A stretch of DNA of 64,000 nucleotides from positions 1,682,501 through 1,746,500 of the forward strand of contig NZ_OY781882.1 of NCBI RefSeq assembly GCF_963677125.1, given 5' to 3'. The notes under the pieces are model-generated. The model was not told the DNA's origin and ran no database searches. It saw only the letters and a list, made by a program, of their open reading frames with translations. The position numbers were made by a program, and so were the translations under genes. This stretch comes from an uncultured Desulfobacter sp. GTDB taxonomy: Bacteria > Desulfobacterota > Desulfobacteria > Desulfobacterales > Desulfobacteraceae. Below are positions 8,636-18,303 of this stretch, one piece after another. How positions within the stretch are numbered: the stretch's first letter is position 1; each line of letters starts with the position of its first letter.

Positions 8636-10339
8636 ATGGAAATCAAACTAAAATATACAACACCTGACAGAGAAGTTATTCAAAGACTTCAAAAGGCCCT
8701 AAACTGTCATCCTGTTATCGCAGGACTGCTGGCGGACAAAGGGATCACCTCCACCGATGAAGCAAATTTTTTTCTGAACCCTGATTATTCAAGGCTGAGC
8801 AACCCCTTTGAATTAAAAGACATGGACAAAGCCGTAGAACGAATCTATACGGCGGTAATTAATAAAGAAAAAATTCTTATTTTTGGTGATTTTGATGCGG
8901 ACGGAGTAACGGCGACTGCCATGCTTTACCAATTTCTTGGCCTGGTAGAAGCGGATCTGTCCTGGTATGTGCCCCACAGAACAAAAGAAGGCTACAGCCT
9001 TCAATTGCCCCACATTGAAATGGCCGTATCCATGGATGTAGATCTGATCATCACTGTGGACTGCGGCATCGGTTCCCATGAAGCGGTTGAGGCGGCTACC
9101 ACAGAAGACATTGACGTCATCATCACCGACCACCATGAACCGGACACAGCTGTCCCCAAAGCCTTAGCCGTTATTAATCCAAAGCAGGTCGACTGCGACG
9201 CCTGTCTTGAATACCTGGCAGGTGTCGGCGTTGCATTTTATCTAATTATGGGCCTGCGCAAAGTTTTCAGGGACAACGGGGTATGGGAAAAATATCCGGA
9301 ACCCCAATTATCCGAATACCTGGACCTGTTCACCATCGGTACCATTGGAGACATGGTCCCTCTGGTTCAGGACAACCGGGTGCTTTGCGTGGCAGGAATG
9401 AAACGCATTCGCATGGGGCTTCGCCCGGCCATTGTTTCCATGGCACACACATCAAGGGTTGACATGGATAAGCTGGATTCCGACGACATTTCATTTAAAA
9501 TTGTACCAAGGCTGAATGCCGCCGGCCGCATCTCCCATGCAAGAATCTGTGTTTCTCACCTGACCTGCCCTGCCCCGGCCCAAACCGAGACAACCGCAGT
9601 CCTTCTTGATGAACTGAATAGAAAACGCCAGCTCATTGAAAAAGAGATTGTTGAGGATATTGAGCGGCGCATTGCAGATGATCCGTCCATACTTGACAAC
9701 CGACTTATTGTATTGTGGGACGCAAGATGGCAGGCATCCGTGCTCGGTATTGCCGCATCAAGGCTTGCCCGAAAGCATGGATGCCCGGTGGTGCTTCTGA
9801 ACTCAAAGGATGACATTGCAAAAGGATCATGCCGGAGCATTAATCAAATAAATATACACGAAATATTCTCAGAAATCCGGAATCTGCTGGAAAGCTTTGG
9901 GGGACATGCCATGGCAGCAGGATTATCGGTCAAAAAAGAAAACCTTGACCGACTGAAACCTGCGCTCACAAAAGTTCTGAATTTGGTCTGCACGGAAAAA
10001 GACTTCCACCCTGTCCAAACAATTGATGCCGTCATTAAATTATCGGACATTACCCCGGAACTTGTCCGGCAGATAGATATGCTTCGCCCATTTGGCACAG
10101 GCAATCCTGAACCTGTCTTCCTTATAGAGAACGTATGGGTGGTGTCATCGATCATCATGGGCGGCTGCCATCGGAAAATGATCCTGAAGGATCAAAGCGG
10201 GGAACACCAGATGGAGGCATTGCACTTCAACCTATCCGACACAACGTGCCTGCCCGAATTTTTCCCAAAACTTATGGTTAAGCTCAAAGCGGACAGATTT
10301 AAGCTAAATCATGTTCAGGGTGTTGTTCAGGATTTGTGA
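8636..10339 (+). CDS. recJ: Single-stranded-DNA-specific exonuclease RecJ
   Basis: 5'-3' exonuclease acting on single-stranded DNA in recombination and mismatch repair. 567 aa. DHH-family motifs are in order: FGDFDADGVTATAML (motif I, about residues 83-97), TVDCGIGS, ITDHHEPD (the DHH motif, about 163-170) and the DHHA1 half with GGHAMAAGLSV (about 422-432), then an OB-fold-like C-terminus. The plus-strand unit diverges from the miaB operon; 61 bases separate it from the exchanger gene downstream. Confidence 0.94.
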   Translation: MEIKLKYTTPDREVIQRLQKALNCHPVIAGLLADKGITSTDEANFFLNPDYSRLSNPFELKDMDKAVERIYTAVINKEKILIFGDFDADGVTATAMLYQFLGLVEADLSWYVPHRTKEGYSLQLPHIEMAVSMDVDLIITVDCGIGSHEAVEAATTEDIDVIITDHHEPDTAVPKALAVINPKQVDCDACLEYLAGVGVAFYLIMGLRKVFRDNGVWEKYPEPQLSEYLDLFTIGTIGDMVPLVQDNRVLCVAGMKRIRMGLRPAIVSMAHTSRVDMDKLDSDDISFKIVPRLNAAGRISHARICVSHLTCPAPAQTETTAVLLDELNRKRQLIEKEIVEDIERRIADDPSILDNRLIVLWDARWQASVLGIAASRLARKHGCPVVLLNSKDDIAKGSCRSINQINIHEIFSEIRNLLESFGGHAMAAGLSVKKENLDRLKPALTKVLNLVCTEKDFHPVQTIDAVIKLSDITPELVRQIDMLRPFGTGNPEPVFLIENVWVVSSIIMGGCHRKMILKDQSGEHQMEALHFNLSDTTCLPEFFPKLMVKLKADRFKLNHVQGVVQDL

Positions 10340-10400
10340 TTAAATCACCATTCACTTGTACATAACGTATACAAAGAAAAAAGGGAGTTGAATAGGAACA

Positions 10401-11585
10401 ATGGATGTTATTTTCCATACCTGGTACGGCGGTTTAGTTTTGATGGTCGTCTGTTCATACATCATAGCAAAATCCTGTGATGCTTTTGAAAGCGCTACAG
10501 ACTATCTTGGAAGAAATCTGAGCGAAGGTGTGAAAGGCGCTACGTTAAATGCAATCGGGTCTTCCATGCCTGAATTGCTCACCACCGTATTTTTTCTCAT
10601 TTTGGCGGTTCAAGAGAATTTGGGTCGTGATTTTGCTGCAAGTATTGGTGGAAACGCAGGTTCTGCGATCTTCAACAGTATAATCATTCCCATGCTTGTA
10701 ATTTGGGTTGTGTTAGCTGTGGGCATCACCGGCGTTAAGGTATCAAAGAAAGTCATATTACGAGATGGGCTTTTCCTCATAGGGGCTGAAATTTTGATGC
10801 TGCTCCTATTATCAAGCCATTACATTACCCATTGGCATGGATGGATTTTTACAGGTTTCTATGTCATTTATTTAGCATATACGCTGTTATCAATGAAAAA
10901 TGGACGCAATGAAGCGCCCGAAGATTATAATGACGATGCCTTCGACGCCTGGTTTAAAAAATATCAATTCAGATCTAAACAAGGAATAACACAAAGAAGC
11001 TGGATATTGTTGCTGTGTTCCACACTGATTATGGCAGCAGCATGCGCAGGTATTGTTGAAGGATGCAAAGGTATTGCAGAAGCACTGAAAATACATCCAT
11101 TGTTCGTTGCATTAATTCTTGTTGCGGCAGTAAGCAGTGTTCCGGATACAATTATTTCCATTAAAGATGCTAAAAAAGGCAATTATGATGATGCGTTGTC
11201 CAATGTATTGGGATCAAATATATTTGACATCACCATCAGTATGGGACTTCCCCTTGCACTTTTTCTTTTGTTTACCGGCCAAAAGATTGACTTTATTAAA
11301 GCGGGCCCTACGTTCATTGATGTCCAGGTCATGCTTTTGCTTGTTACTATTGTCACGATAGGGATCTATTACTTCAGCGAAGAAATGCACCTGCCGCATG
11401 TTTATGTATTAGGCCTCCTCTATTCTGTATTTATTTTTTATGCCATTGGTGCCGCAGATTATTTAAATGGCGGGAATTCATTCTTGGCAAAACCATCCGG
11501 TGTATTTATCGAATTTTTGAGACAGCCTGGCGGCATCAGCCAATTTTTACAAAACACAGCAAATAATTTGACAGGAAGCTGGTGA
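10401..11585 (+). CDS. Sodium/calcium exchanger family membrane protein
   Basis: 394-aa integral membrane protein of the CaCA (Na+/Ca2+ exchanger) superfamily. Two inverted repeats of about five membrane segments are each marked by an alpha motif: GSSMPELLTTVFF (about 53-65) in the first half and SSVPDTIISIKDA (about 244-256) with GSNIFDITISMGLPLAL (about 273-289) in the second. The halves are separated by a hydrophilic loop (about residues 165-200). The exchanged ion cannot be read; Ca2+ or K+ against Na+ or H+ are possible. The second helix carries SCDAFE, also seen in plant- and bacteria-type members. Convergent with the HD-GYP gene, 6 bases apart. Confidence 0.85.
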   Translation: MDVIFHTWYGGLVLMVVCSYIIAKSCDAFESATDYLGRNLSEGVKGATLNAIGSSMPELLTTVFFLILAVQENLGRDFAASIGGNAGSAIFNSIIIPMLVIWVVLAVGITGVKVSKKVILRDGLFLIGAEILMLLLLSSHYITHWHGWIFTGFYVIYLAYTLLSMKNGRNEAPEDYNDDAFDAWFKKYQFRSKQGITQRSWILLLCSTLIMAAACAGIVEGCKGIAEALKIHPLFVALILVAAVSSVPDTIISIKDAKKGNYDDALSNVLGSNIFDITISMGLPLALFLLFTGQKIDFIKAGPTFIDVQVMLLLVTIVTIGIYYFSEEMHLPHVYVLGLLYSVFIFYAIGAADYLNGGNSFLAKPSGVFIEFLRQPGGISQFLQNTANNLTGSW

Positions 11586-11591
11586 TGATAA

Positions 11592-12962
11592 TTAGCTCAG
11601 GTTGCCGTTTTTCAGTGTCTTCATATACCTGAAAAAAGCATCCGCAACCGTTGGACAAAAATGGGAGCCAACGCCTTCGGTAATGATCTGAAGCGCCTTT
11701 TCGACGGGCATGCCGTCGCGATATGGTCTGTCACTGATCAATGCATCAAACACGTCGGCAACAGCAATAATTCTTCCGATTAAGGGAATATCTTCTCCCT
11801 TCAATCCGTTGGGATAACCGGTACCGTCCCAGCGCTCGTGATGTGAAGAGGCTGCAACGAGGACATCTTTCATATTAGGTAACGGTTTGAGGATATCCTG
11901 AACAACAACAGTATGGGTCTGAATGTGCTCAAATTCTTCTTTTGTCAGTTTACCCGGTTTGAGCAGCACATTGTCACGGACACCAATCTTACCGAGGTCA
12001 TGAAGGCTTGCAGCGATCTGAAGACGATGCATTTCCGTATCAGAAAACCCAAGTTCTCTGCCGATAGCTAAAGAAAGTCTGGTAACGGCTTCTGAATGGC
12101 CACGCGTGTATTTGTCCCGGGCTTCCAATGCGTTAATTAAACTGGCGATGGAGCCTACCGTCAACTTTTGTTCTAAGACAAGACGCTCCCGTTCTTCAAG
12201 CATACGCTGGAAATGATCTGAAAGCAGTTTCTCCATAGTAACAACAAGCATATCCACATTAAACGGCTTGACAATAAATGCGGTTACACCGTCCCTGATA
12301 AGGCCCCTCATCGTCGGCTTGTCGCCAAGTGAACTCATCACCACAATGGGTAAAAATTTATATTTTGTAAGATTAAGCAACCTGCGGCAAAGTTCATCGC
12401 CGTTCACCCGGGGCATGTTCAGATCCGTTAATAAAATATCAGGAGCGGCATCATCAATGATGTCAATGGCATGCTGGCCGTCATCGGCAAGCACCACCTT
12501 GAAGCCGGCCTCCTCAAGCCCTTGTTTAGTAACCATCTGAATGGTTTTGTTGTCTTCAACCACGAGTATGGTTTTATCTTTGACAAATGTACACCTGTTC
12601 ATCACGCTTTCAATGCGTGGAATAAGTTCTTTATTTGCCAGCCGCTTGGGCACATATGCATCCGCACCGACTTTAAAACCGTTTTCAATATCAACGTCCG
12701 TATCAAGGGAGCTTAAAACAATTACTGGAATATGTGCCGTTTCCGGATTTGATTTTATCCATTCACAAAACTCTAATCCAGACATCTTGGGCATGTCCAC
12801 ATCTGTAATCACCAGATCAAACTGCCCTGTTCTCAGCGCTTCTTGTCCCTGCAAGGCATCAGACGCAGTTACCGTATGAATCCCTGCGGGGCTCAACAAC
12901 GCTCTCACAGCAAAAAGAGCAGATCTGGAATCGTCAACAATAAGCACATTCGCTTTTTTCAT
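11592..12962 (-). CDS. Response regulator with two receiver domains and HD-GYP output
   Basis: 456 aa. The first receiver (about 4-120) has its phosphoacceptor Asp in LVITDVDMP; the second (about 132-250) has its Asp in ILLTDLNMP. A linker helix leads to the HD-GYP domain (about 275-450), with the intact signature HDLGKIGVRD, HHERWDGTGYPNGL and ADVFDAL. HD-GYP proteins hydrolyse cyclic-di-GMP (or cGAMP), and all metal-binding residues are present, so activity is likely. No histidine kinase gene is adjacent, so this is an orphan regulator. It is transcribed in the same direction as, and about 100 bases downstream of, the PrkA-like operon. Confidence 0.92.
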   Translation of the reverse strand: MKKANVLIVDDSRSALFAVRALLSPAGIHTVTASDALQGQEALRTGQFDLVITDVDMPKMSGLEFCEWIKSNPETAHIPVIVLSSLDTDVDIENGFKVGADAYVPKRLANKELIPRIESVMNRCTFVKDKTILVVEDNKTIQMVTKQGLEEAGFKVVLADDGQHAIDIIDDAAPDILLTDLNMPRVNGDELCRRLLNLTKYKFLPIVVMSSLGDKPTMRGLIRDGVTAFIVKPFNVDMLVVTMEKLLSDHFQRMLEERERLVLEQKLTVGSIASLINALEARDKYTRGHSEAVTRLSLAIGRELGFSDTEMHRLQIAASLHDLGKIGVRDNVLLKPGKLTKEEFEHIQTHTVVVQDILKPLPNMKDVLVAASSHHERWDGTGYPNGLKGEDIPLIGRIIAVADVFDALISDRPYRDGMPVEKALQIITEGVGSHFCPTVADAFFRYMKTLKNGNLS

Positions 12963-13061
12963 GATCCAGCCTTAATTGTTTTTTTGGGGTTCGTCAAAGC
13001 TCTTGAAGTATTTTTTTAAAGCATATTCTTCCAATTATGTTATTTGCCAACCGTCTGCCAA

Positions 13062-15398
13062 TCAACTATCCTTAAACTTATTGGCCAAGTCATTATCAAT
13101 TACATAAATACAAATTTCATTGGCACCCTGCTGTGAATACTCAAATTTACTTACCAGATTATCGATAAGAAATTTCACATCGCGTTTAATGCGTTTGTCA
13201 TGGGCTTTAAAATCTTCAGTATCAAAATCCTTGATGGCCTGCCTGAAATTGGCATTGTCAATAAAAGGCTCCAGTACCCGTTTTTTTAAGTTATGTACAT
13301 ACCGTTCATGAAGGGTTTTAAACAACCGGGTCTGCTCAATGTCCTTTCCTTCAATCATAATCTCGTGGGAAAGCGTAAATCCCGTGTACTCTTTTAATAC
13401 ATCCAGACGCATCAACTGACGCCGTTTTTCATCGGCACTTTCAGACAGAAGTCTGATTTCAATGGTTTCAAGAAAGGCCTCAGTGACGTGAATTTCTTCT
13501 TGGGTAAAAATGCAGTCCACAACAGACCCGATTTCATTGGTCACAGCGGAAATATAATTTTTTATATCTTTTGCGATCTGCTCCTCATTGTAATAGTAGA
13601 GGCACTCTTTAACCTGCTGAAGAATGGAATAATCATACATTCGTAAAAGTGAAGACAAGAATCCTTGGGGAATCATTTTGCGTATGGGTTCTTCAAGCTT
13701 ATTGAAAAACGCACATAGATCAAGCATGTTAATAAGCTTATCTTCCTTAACAAATTTTGAATAAAACCGATCAAAAAGTTTTATGGAATCCCGACCTGAT
13801 AACCCATGTTTTCCATATTCTTCGGACTCGACAATGATTTTTTTCATCATTTTTTTATCAAGGGCTTTTTTGTCCTCGTCACTGAGCCATTTAGGAATGC
13901 TTCCCCTGAAAATTTCCATGAGCAGTAAAATAAGCTCCTCATCACAGAAGTTCAGGTATTTCTTCGGATCTTTTATCCATTGTTCCAACGCAGGGGACTT
14001 TTTCCCGATTCTGGTGCAGATAATAATTCTTGAAAAATTCTCGAGCACCATAGGCAGAAAACCGCTTTCAATATGGCGGCCAAAAATATTCAGATAGATT
14101 TTAACTTCGGTGGTCACATCAAGAACGTATGGGATATCTATATACTGAATACGGTCTTCAAACGAAGGGAAATCTTTAAGGTTCTGTTTATCCTCGGGAT
14201 TCATGAGGGCAAAGAATAAGGCCTCCACATGCTCCTCAACATTTTCCACCTTATGAATCGCCTCTGAAATAATATTGTGAAGCTCAACCATTCGCTCGAC
14301 ATTGTGAGACTTAATATCCATAAGCGCATAGATGCCGTTATGAATTTTTGCATAAGAGGAATAAATATAATTAATAACGTTTGAATCTTGAAAAAGTGCA
14401 TTAATACGACTCTGGAGCATCTGGTTGAGGATAACGTTGCGCCTCAACGGCCTGTCCCCGGGGTTGAAAACAGAGATCCCGTTGCCCAGTCGGCGGTTAA
14501 AATAATAGGGTCTGGCATAAAGCATCTCAAACACTTTGGCAGGCTTGCCCAAGCGCTCCAAAAGGCTCTGATAAATGGAAGCGCACACGGTGCAGACCTC
14601 ATCTTTAAATACCCATTCATACTGTTTTTCTGTAAACAGCTTCCATTTAAATTCATCGTTTTTGATCAATTCGTCCAAAACAGCACGTCTCTGGTCTTTG
14701 GGAATCACCAGGAAAGGGTTGTCGTGGCACAGGCATGGAATTTCAATAAATTCAGGCTCCGGGCCTTCGAACTCCACCTCTTTTTGATCTGAACACGGCT
14801 TTATTTCCGTTGAAATTGAATCACTGTCAATATACTGGATCAATTTTTCAAAAGAAGACAGACGCATCAAAGAAGGTTCAGGACCTTTGAGTTTTTTGAC
14901 GTCCAGACGCCACACGACTTCGTAACGCAATCCCTCCTGAGTATTGGCATATTGCTCAAATTTTTCCAAAAGATTATTTAAAAAAGTTGATTTCCCGCAT
15001 CCGTGGGGACCGTAAAACACATAGATCCGGTTCTGCTGGTTACCGTGACGCAGATAATTCATTTGTTTCATAAACCGGTTGGCAAACAGCATATCAGGGA
15101 AATACGGTGTATCGGAACCTTCCATGAAAAGCGTACCGGTATCATATTTGGTAATGGCCGAGTGATCTATATCATTTTCGATTTCAGTGACATGTTTTTT
15201 AATCATGTCATGAAACGACTGAAAAATATTTCTTAAGATACCGGAAGGATTGGCATTTAAGAGCTGCAAAAATTCCTGGAAGGCGACCGGTTTATGACGC
15301 TGGTAATCTTGGATGTTCCGGTTTAAAAAATCCAGGGCCTGGGTTACGGACCCAGCTGCATCGGAATCCACAGAACTGGTATTGGTATCCATGGTCAT
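13062..15398 (-). CDS. PrkA-like P-loop ATPase/kinase (second PrkA paralogue in the operon)
   Basis: 778-aa protein with a Walker A motif GPHGCGKST at residues 130-138 and an overall plan like PrkA: a leader of about 120 residues with a helical start, then an AAA-type ATPase domain, then a long helical C-terminal half. A possible zinc site is built from CLCH (about 223-226) and CTVC (about 269-272), matching a region where PrkA proteins also carry cysteines. It is clearly diverged from the canonical PrkA encoded at 18304-20367. The ATG has GGGAGG upstream and overlaps the spoVR stop by 4 bases, so it is the last gene of prkA-yeaH-spoVR-prkA2. Kinase activity is not shown; a PrkA-related AAA protease-like role is also possible. 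Confidence 0.75.
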   Translation of the reverse strand: MTMDTNTSSVDSDAAGSVTQALDFLNRNIQDYQRHKPVAFQEFLQLLNANPSGILRNIFQSFHDMIKKHVTEIENDIDHSAITKYDTGTLFMEGSDTPYFPDMLFANRFMKQMNYLRHGNQQNRIYVFYGPHGCGKSTFLNNLLEKFEQYANTQEGLRYEVVWRLDVKKLKGPEPSLMRLSSFEKLIQYIDSDSISTEIKPCSDQKEVEFEGPEPEFIEIPCLCHDNPFLVIPKDQRRAVLDELIKNDEFKWKLFTEKQYEWVFKDEVCTVCASIYQSLLERLGKPAKVFEMLYARPYYFNRRLGNGISVFNPGDRPLRRNVILNQMLQSRINALFQDSNVINYIYSSYAKIHNGIYALMDIKSHNVERMVELHNIISEAIHKVENVEEHVEALFFALMNPEDKQNLKDFPSFEDRIQYIDIPYVLDVTTEVKIYLNIFGRHIESGFLPMVLENFSRIIICTRIGKKSPALEQWIKDPKKYLNFCDEELILLLMEIFRGSIPKWLSDEDKKALDKKMMKKIIVESEEYGKHGLSGRDSIKLFDRFYSKFVKEDKLINMLDLCAFFNKLEEPIRKMIPQGFLSSLLRMYDYSILQQVKECLYYYNEEQIAKDIKNYISAVTNEIGSVVDCIFTQEEIHVTEAFLETIEIRLLSESADEKRRQLMRLDVLKEYTGFTLSHEIMIEGKDIEQTRLFKTLHERYVHNLKKRVLEPFIDNANFRQAIKDFDTEDFKAHDKRIKRDVKFLIDNLVSKFEYSQQGANEICIYVIDNDLANKFKDS

Positions 15399-17059
15399 GC
15401 CACCTCCCGTCTGTTTAATTTCCGTTTATCCATTATATAACATACCCGTTGCCACTTAATTTTTTCACGAACAGCTGGTGCCGCAGATGTTCCTGAGCTT
15501 CCTGCAGATGGGTCCAGAAAATGGGTTGGCGGGACTGTTTCCTGCTCTTTTCCAACTACGATGCTGGTCTCAAGATACACAGGCCCCCCCCATAAAAATT
15601 CAATACCGATCATGGTGTTTTCAATAAAATCTGATTTGAGCGGTTTGTTTTCAAATTCATGAACAAGGTAAAGCAAGCCGTCTTTGGTTTTTTCCTCATT
15701 CACATATATCACCGGTGGATGATACAGGGTGTCGATGACCATATTTTTATAATCGTCGGCTTTTTTGGATTTAATATAGTATTGCCATGTCATGCGCTCC
15801 TGATTATATCGCTTGCCTGTGACAAACAGCTTATAATGGTCAATAAATTCCTGATCCACAAATTTATTTATAAATGTGAAATCATTCATATTCTCCCTGA
15901 CTTTGAAAATAAAATCGTGGCCGTCTTTCTCTCCTTTATCAAAGTCCTGCCTCTTTTTCTCATCTTTGAGGCGGAAATATTCAAGGGAATAGCATCCTCT
16001 GTTCTGCATATCTTCGATATGTTCAAACAGGCGCAAACCCAAAGCATAAGGGTTGAGCCCTACCTTGGGCAAAGACGTTACCATGGCATTTACCTTTGCA
16101 AAATCGGCTTCATGGCCTCTGATACGTTCATCTTTCATGAACAAATATTCGTGCCAGTAACTGGCCCAGCCCTCATTCATAATTTTGGTACGGATCTGGG
16201 GCTGGAAATACATTGAAGTGTCGCGAACAATCTGGATCACAGATTTCATCCACTGATTTTCCTCGGCCCGTAGAAATGGGGAATGCCTGATGATATATTC
16301 CATGGTGTCAAAAACAGGCTTTTCCTTGTCCTTTTTCCTTTTTTTATACATCTGTTCAAACTCCGGATACTGGGACAGAACAGGTTCAAAAAATTGAGCT
16401 ATGTTATTTTTACATTGATTGAATCTTTCAATTTCTTTTAGGTACGTATTGTGGGACACCTGCTTTATTTTCTGCAAAAAAACATCGAAATAGTAATCCT
16501 GTCTGGATAACCGTACAGTAGGTTGATTTTGGGTTCTCAACAGACCGTCCAGCGCTTTGTTATAGCCGACCAGGTTATCCATCCCCCTGGAAAATTCAAT
16601 AACATAATCTACCCATCGCCTGCCCTTTTCACTTCTAAGCTGGGCGATCAGGCGCTTATCGGCAAGCGCCTGACCGGTAAGGTCAATGTCCCAGGTGTTT
16701 ACAAAAAACAAATTATTCTGAAAAAAATCAATATGGCCCAGCACATGATAAAAAATCATCACATTGAGCCAGTCCGGGTTATTATCGTTATAGTAGGAAA
16801 TGGCCGGCCGGGTGTTGATAACAGTTTCATAAGGATTGGAAGGATAGGCTTCATACATGCCTTTGCCTGATAAAACCCTGACATCATGAACCCAGTAATC
16901 ATAGAGGGTGGGGATCATGATCTTGGGTGACAGCTCGATCATGTCCCGGTTGGTCACGATATATTCAAGGGTTTCATCATCAAACTTCAGGCCTTCGTCC
17001 CTGGCTCTGACCTTGCATTCTTCCATGATTTTTTTAACATGCTGACTGACAAGCTCCAT
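15395..17059 (-). CDS. spoVR: SpoVR family protein
   Basis: 554-aa member of the SpoVR/YcgB family. The signature YHVLGHIDFFQNNLFF is near residues 104-119, and the family's WASYWHEYLF lies near 293-302. In B. subtilis SpoVR is needed for spore cortex formation. In non-spore-formers it travels with PrkA (YeaG) and YeaH, as here, and is linked to nitrogen starvation and stress survival. It overlaps the next gene by 4 bases and follows yeaH by about 38 bases. The C-terminal tail (after about 510) is low-complexity. Biochemical function is unknown. Confidence 0.9.
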   Translation of the reverse strand: MELVSQHVKKIMEECKVRARDEGLKFDDETLEYIVTNRDMIELSPKIMIPTLYDYWVHDVRVLSGKGMYEAYPSNPYETVINTRPAISYYNDNNPDWLNVMIFYHVLGHIDFFQNNLFFVNTWDIDLTGQALADKRLIAQLRSEKGRRWVDYVIEFSRGMDNLVGYNKALDGLLRTQNQPTVRLSRQDYYFDVFLQKIKQVSHNTYLKEIERFNQCKNNIAQFFEPVLSQYPEFEQMYKKRKKDKEKPVFDTMEYIIRHSPFLRAEENQWMKSVIQIVRDTSMYFQPQIRTKIMNEGWASYWHEYLFMKDERIRGHEADFAKVNAMVTSLPKVGLNPYALGLRLFEHIEDMQNRGCYSLEYFRLKDEKKRQDFDKGEKDGHDFIFKVRENMNDFTFINKFVDQEFIDHYKLFVTGKRYNQERMTWQYYIKSKKADDYKNMVIDTLYHPPVIYVNEEKTKDGLLYLVHEFENKPLKSDFIENTMIGIEFLWGGPVYLETSIVVGKEQETVPPTHFLDPSAGSSGTSAAPAVREKIKWQRVCYIMDKRKLNRREVA

Positions 17060-17097
17060 TGGGCCCTGCCTTTCTTTTTTTTATCCGGCACTCTATT

Positions 17098-18276
17098 TTA
17101 GGAAATCAGATTTTTAATTCCCTGAATAATTCTGGAATCATCAACATCTTCACTCATAACATCCATCTTGATGTGTTCCCTGCGTTTTTCAAGTATTTTG
17201 GAATTTCTCAGGTATTTTTCCACTTCGGTCTGCCCTGATCCCACATAGGAGTGCTCAACTATGGAGATACCTATCCGGGCAACATAGCGCAGCATTTTTT
17301 CTATTTCTTTGAGGGTATTGGCCCCATCCTTATCCCAGTCATCGCCATCGGTCCCATGAAACACATAGATGTTATAATCTCGGTCCAGGCTCTCCTTTTC
17401 CACGATTTGATTTACCAGCTCAAAAGCGGTGTATACTTTGGTTCCTCCGGCCACTTTATAGGAGTGATATTTATAAAAATCTTCAACTTCCCTTGCCTGG
17501 GTATCATGGAGAATAAAACGGGTTTCCACCTGCCTGTCATATTGATACAACAGCCACGAATAAAGCATCACATGCTGGGACACCACCGCCTCGGTTACCT
17601 TGCCGCCCATGGATCCTGAGTAATCCCTTAGAAAAAAAACCATAGCCTGGGATTCATACTCTTTCTCCCGGGACAGAATCCTGTAGACAAGATCCCGGGG
17701 GGAAATAATAAACCGGCCCGGATCTATGTCGTTGACATCCGGAATTGTGCCAAGGGCAATATTGGTCTGAACAATCTGTTTTAACGTTGATTTTTTGTCC
17801 AGGATCTGGCCCATACCCCGGTGTTTATCTGTCAAATCATAGGTGTAGCGGGACAGGGCACGCCTTTTGCCTTTGTCCTGAAGGTTGGGAAGCTGGAAAT
17901 CCTGGGACAATACCTTGCCTAACTCGTAGGCACTGGACTCAAACTCATGCTCTCCCCCCTGGCCTTCGCCTTCCCCGTCACCGGCACCCTGGCCTTCCCC
18001 CTCGCCTTCTCCCTCATCCGGGCGCACGGGCTGTTCGCCGATAATATCACCCTCTTCTCCTTCTCCTGTACCTCCGGAAGGTTCTCCTTCTCCGGTTTTT
18101 GGATCAAAAGAAGGTTCCTCATGAACGAATTTCTCTTCCACGGTCGTGGGGACCACAATAATTTTTTCCTTGCCCCCGGTACCTGGCTTGACAATACGAC
18201 CAATACGGATTTTACGCTTGAATCCGTCCTCTTCCCGCTGACGATCCCGCTCTAATAATTCATCAAGGGTTATCAT
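17098..18276 (-). CDS. yeaH: YeaH/YhbH family protein (DUF444, VWA-like)
   Basis: 392 aa, the DUF444 partner of PrkA and SpoVR. The N-terminal segment is basic and is followed by a Gly/Glu-rich low-complexity tract (about residues 65-112) that may be an unstructured linker. The C-terminal half is von Willebrand A-like with a MIDAS motif DYSGSMGG (about 218-225), then TDGDDWD. It lies 27 bases after prkA. E. coli YeaH is thought to act with the kinase YeaG under sustained nitrogen starvation; a similar stress role is inferred here. Confidence 0.9.
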   Translation of the reverse strand: MITLDELLERDRQREEDGFKRKIRIGRIVKPGTGGKEKIIVVPTTVEEKFVHEEPSFDPKTGEGEPSGGTGEGEEGDIIGEQPVRPDEGEGEGEGQGAGDGEGEGQGGEHEFESSAYELGKVLSQDFQLPNLQDKGKRRALSRYTYDLTDKHRGMGQILDKKSTLKQIVQTNIALGTIPDVNDIDPGRFIISPRDLVYRILSREKEYESQAMVFFLRDYSGSMGGKVTEAVVSQHVMLYSWLLYQYDRQVETRFILHDTQAREVEDFYKYHSYKVAGGTKVYTAFELVNQIVEKESLDRDYNIYVFHGTDGDDWDKDGANTLKEIEKMLRYVARIGISIVEHSYVGSGQTEVEKYLRNSKILEKRREHIKMDVMSEDVDDSRIIQGIKNLIS

Positions 18277-18303
18277 ACGTTTCCCCTTTGTTTTTATGAA
18301 CTG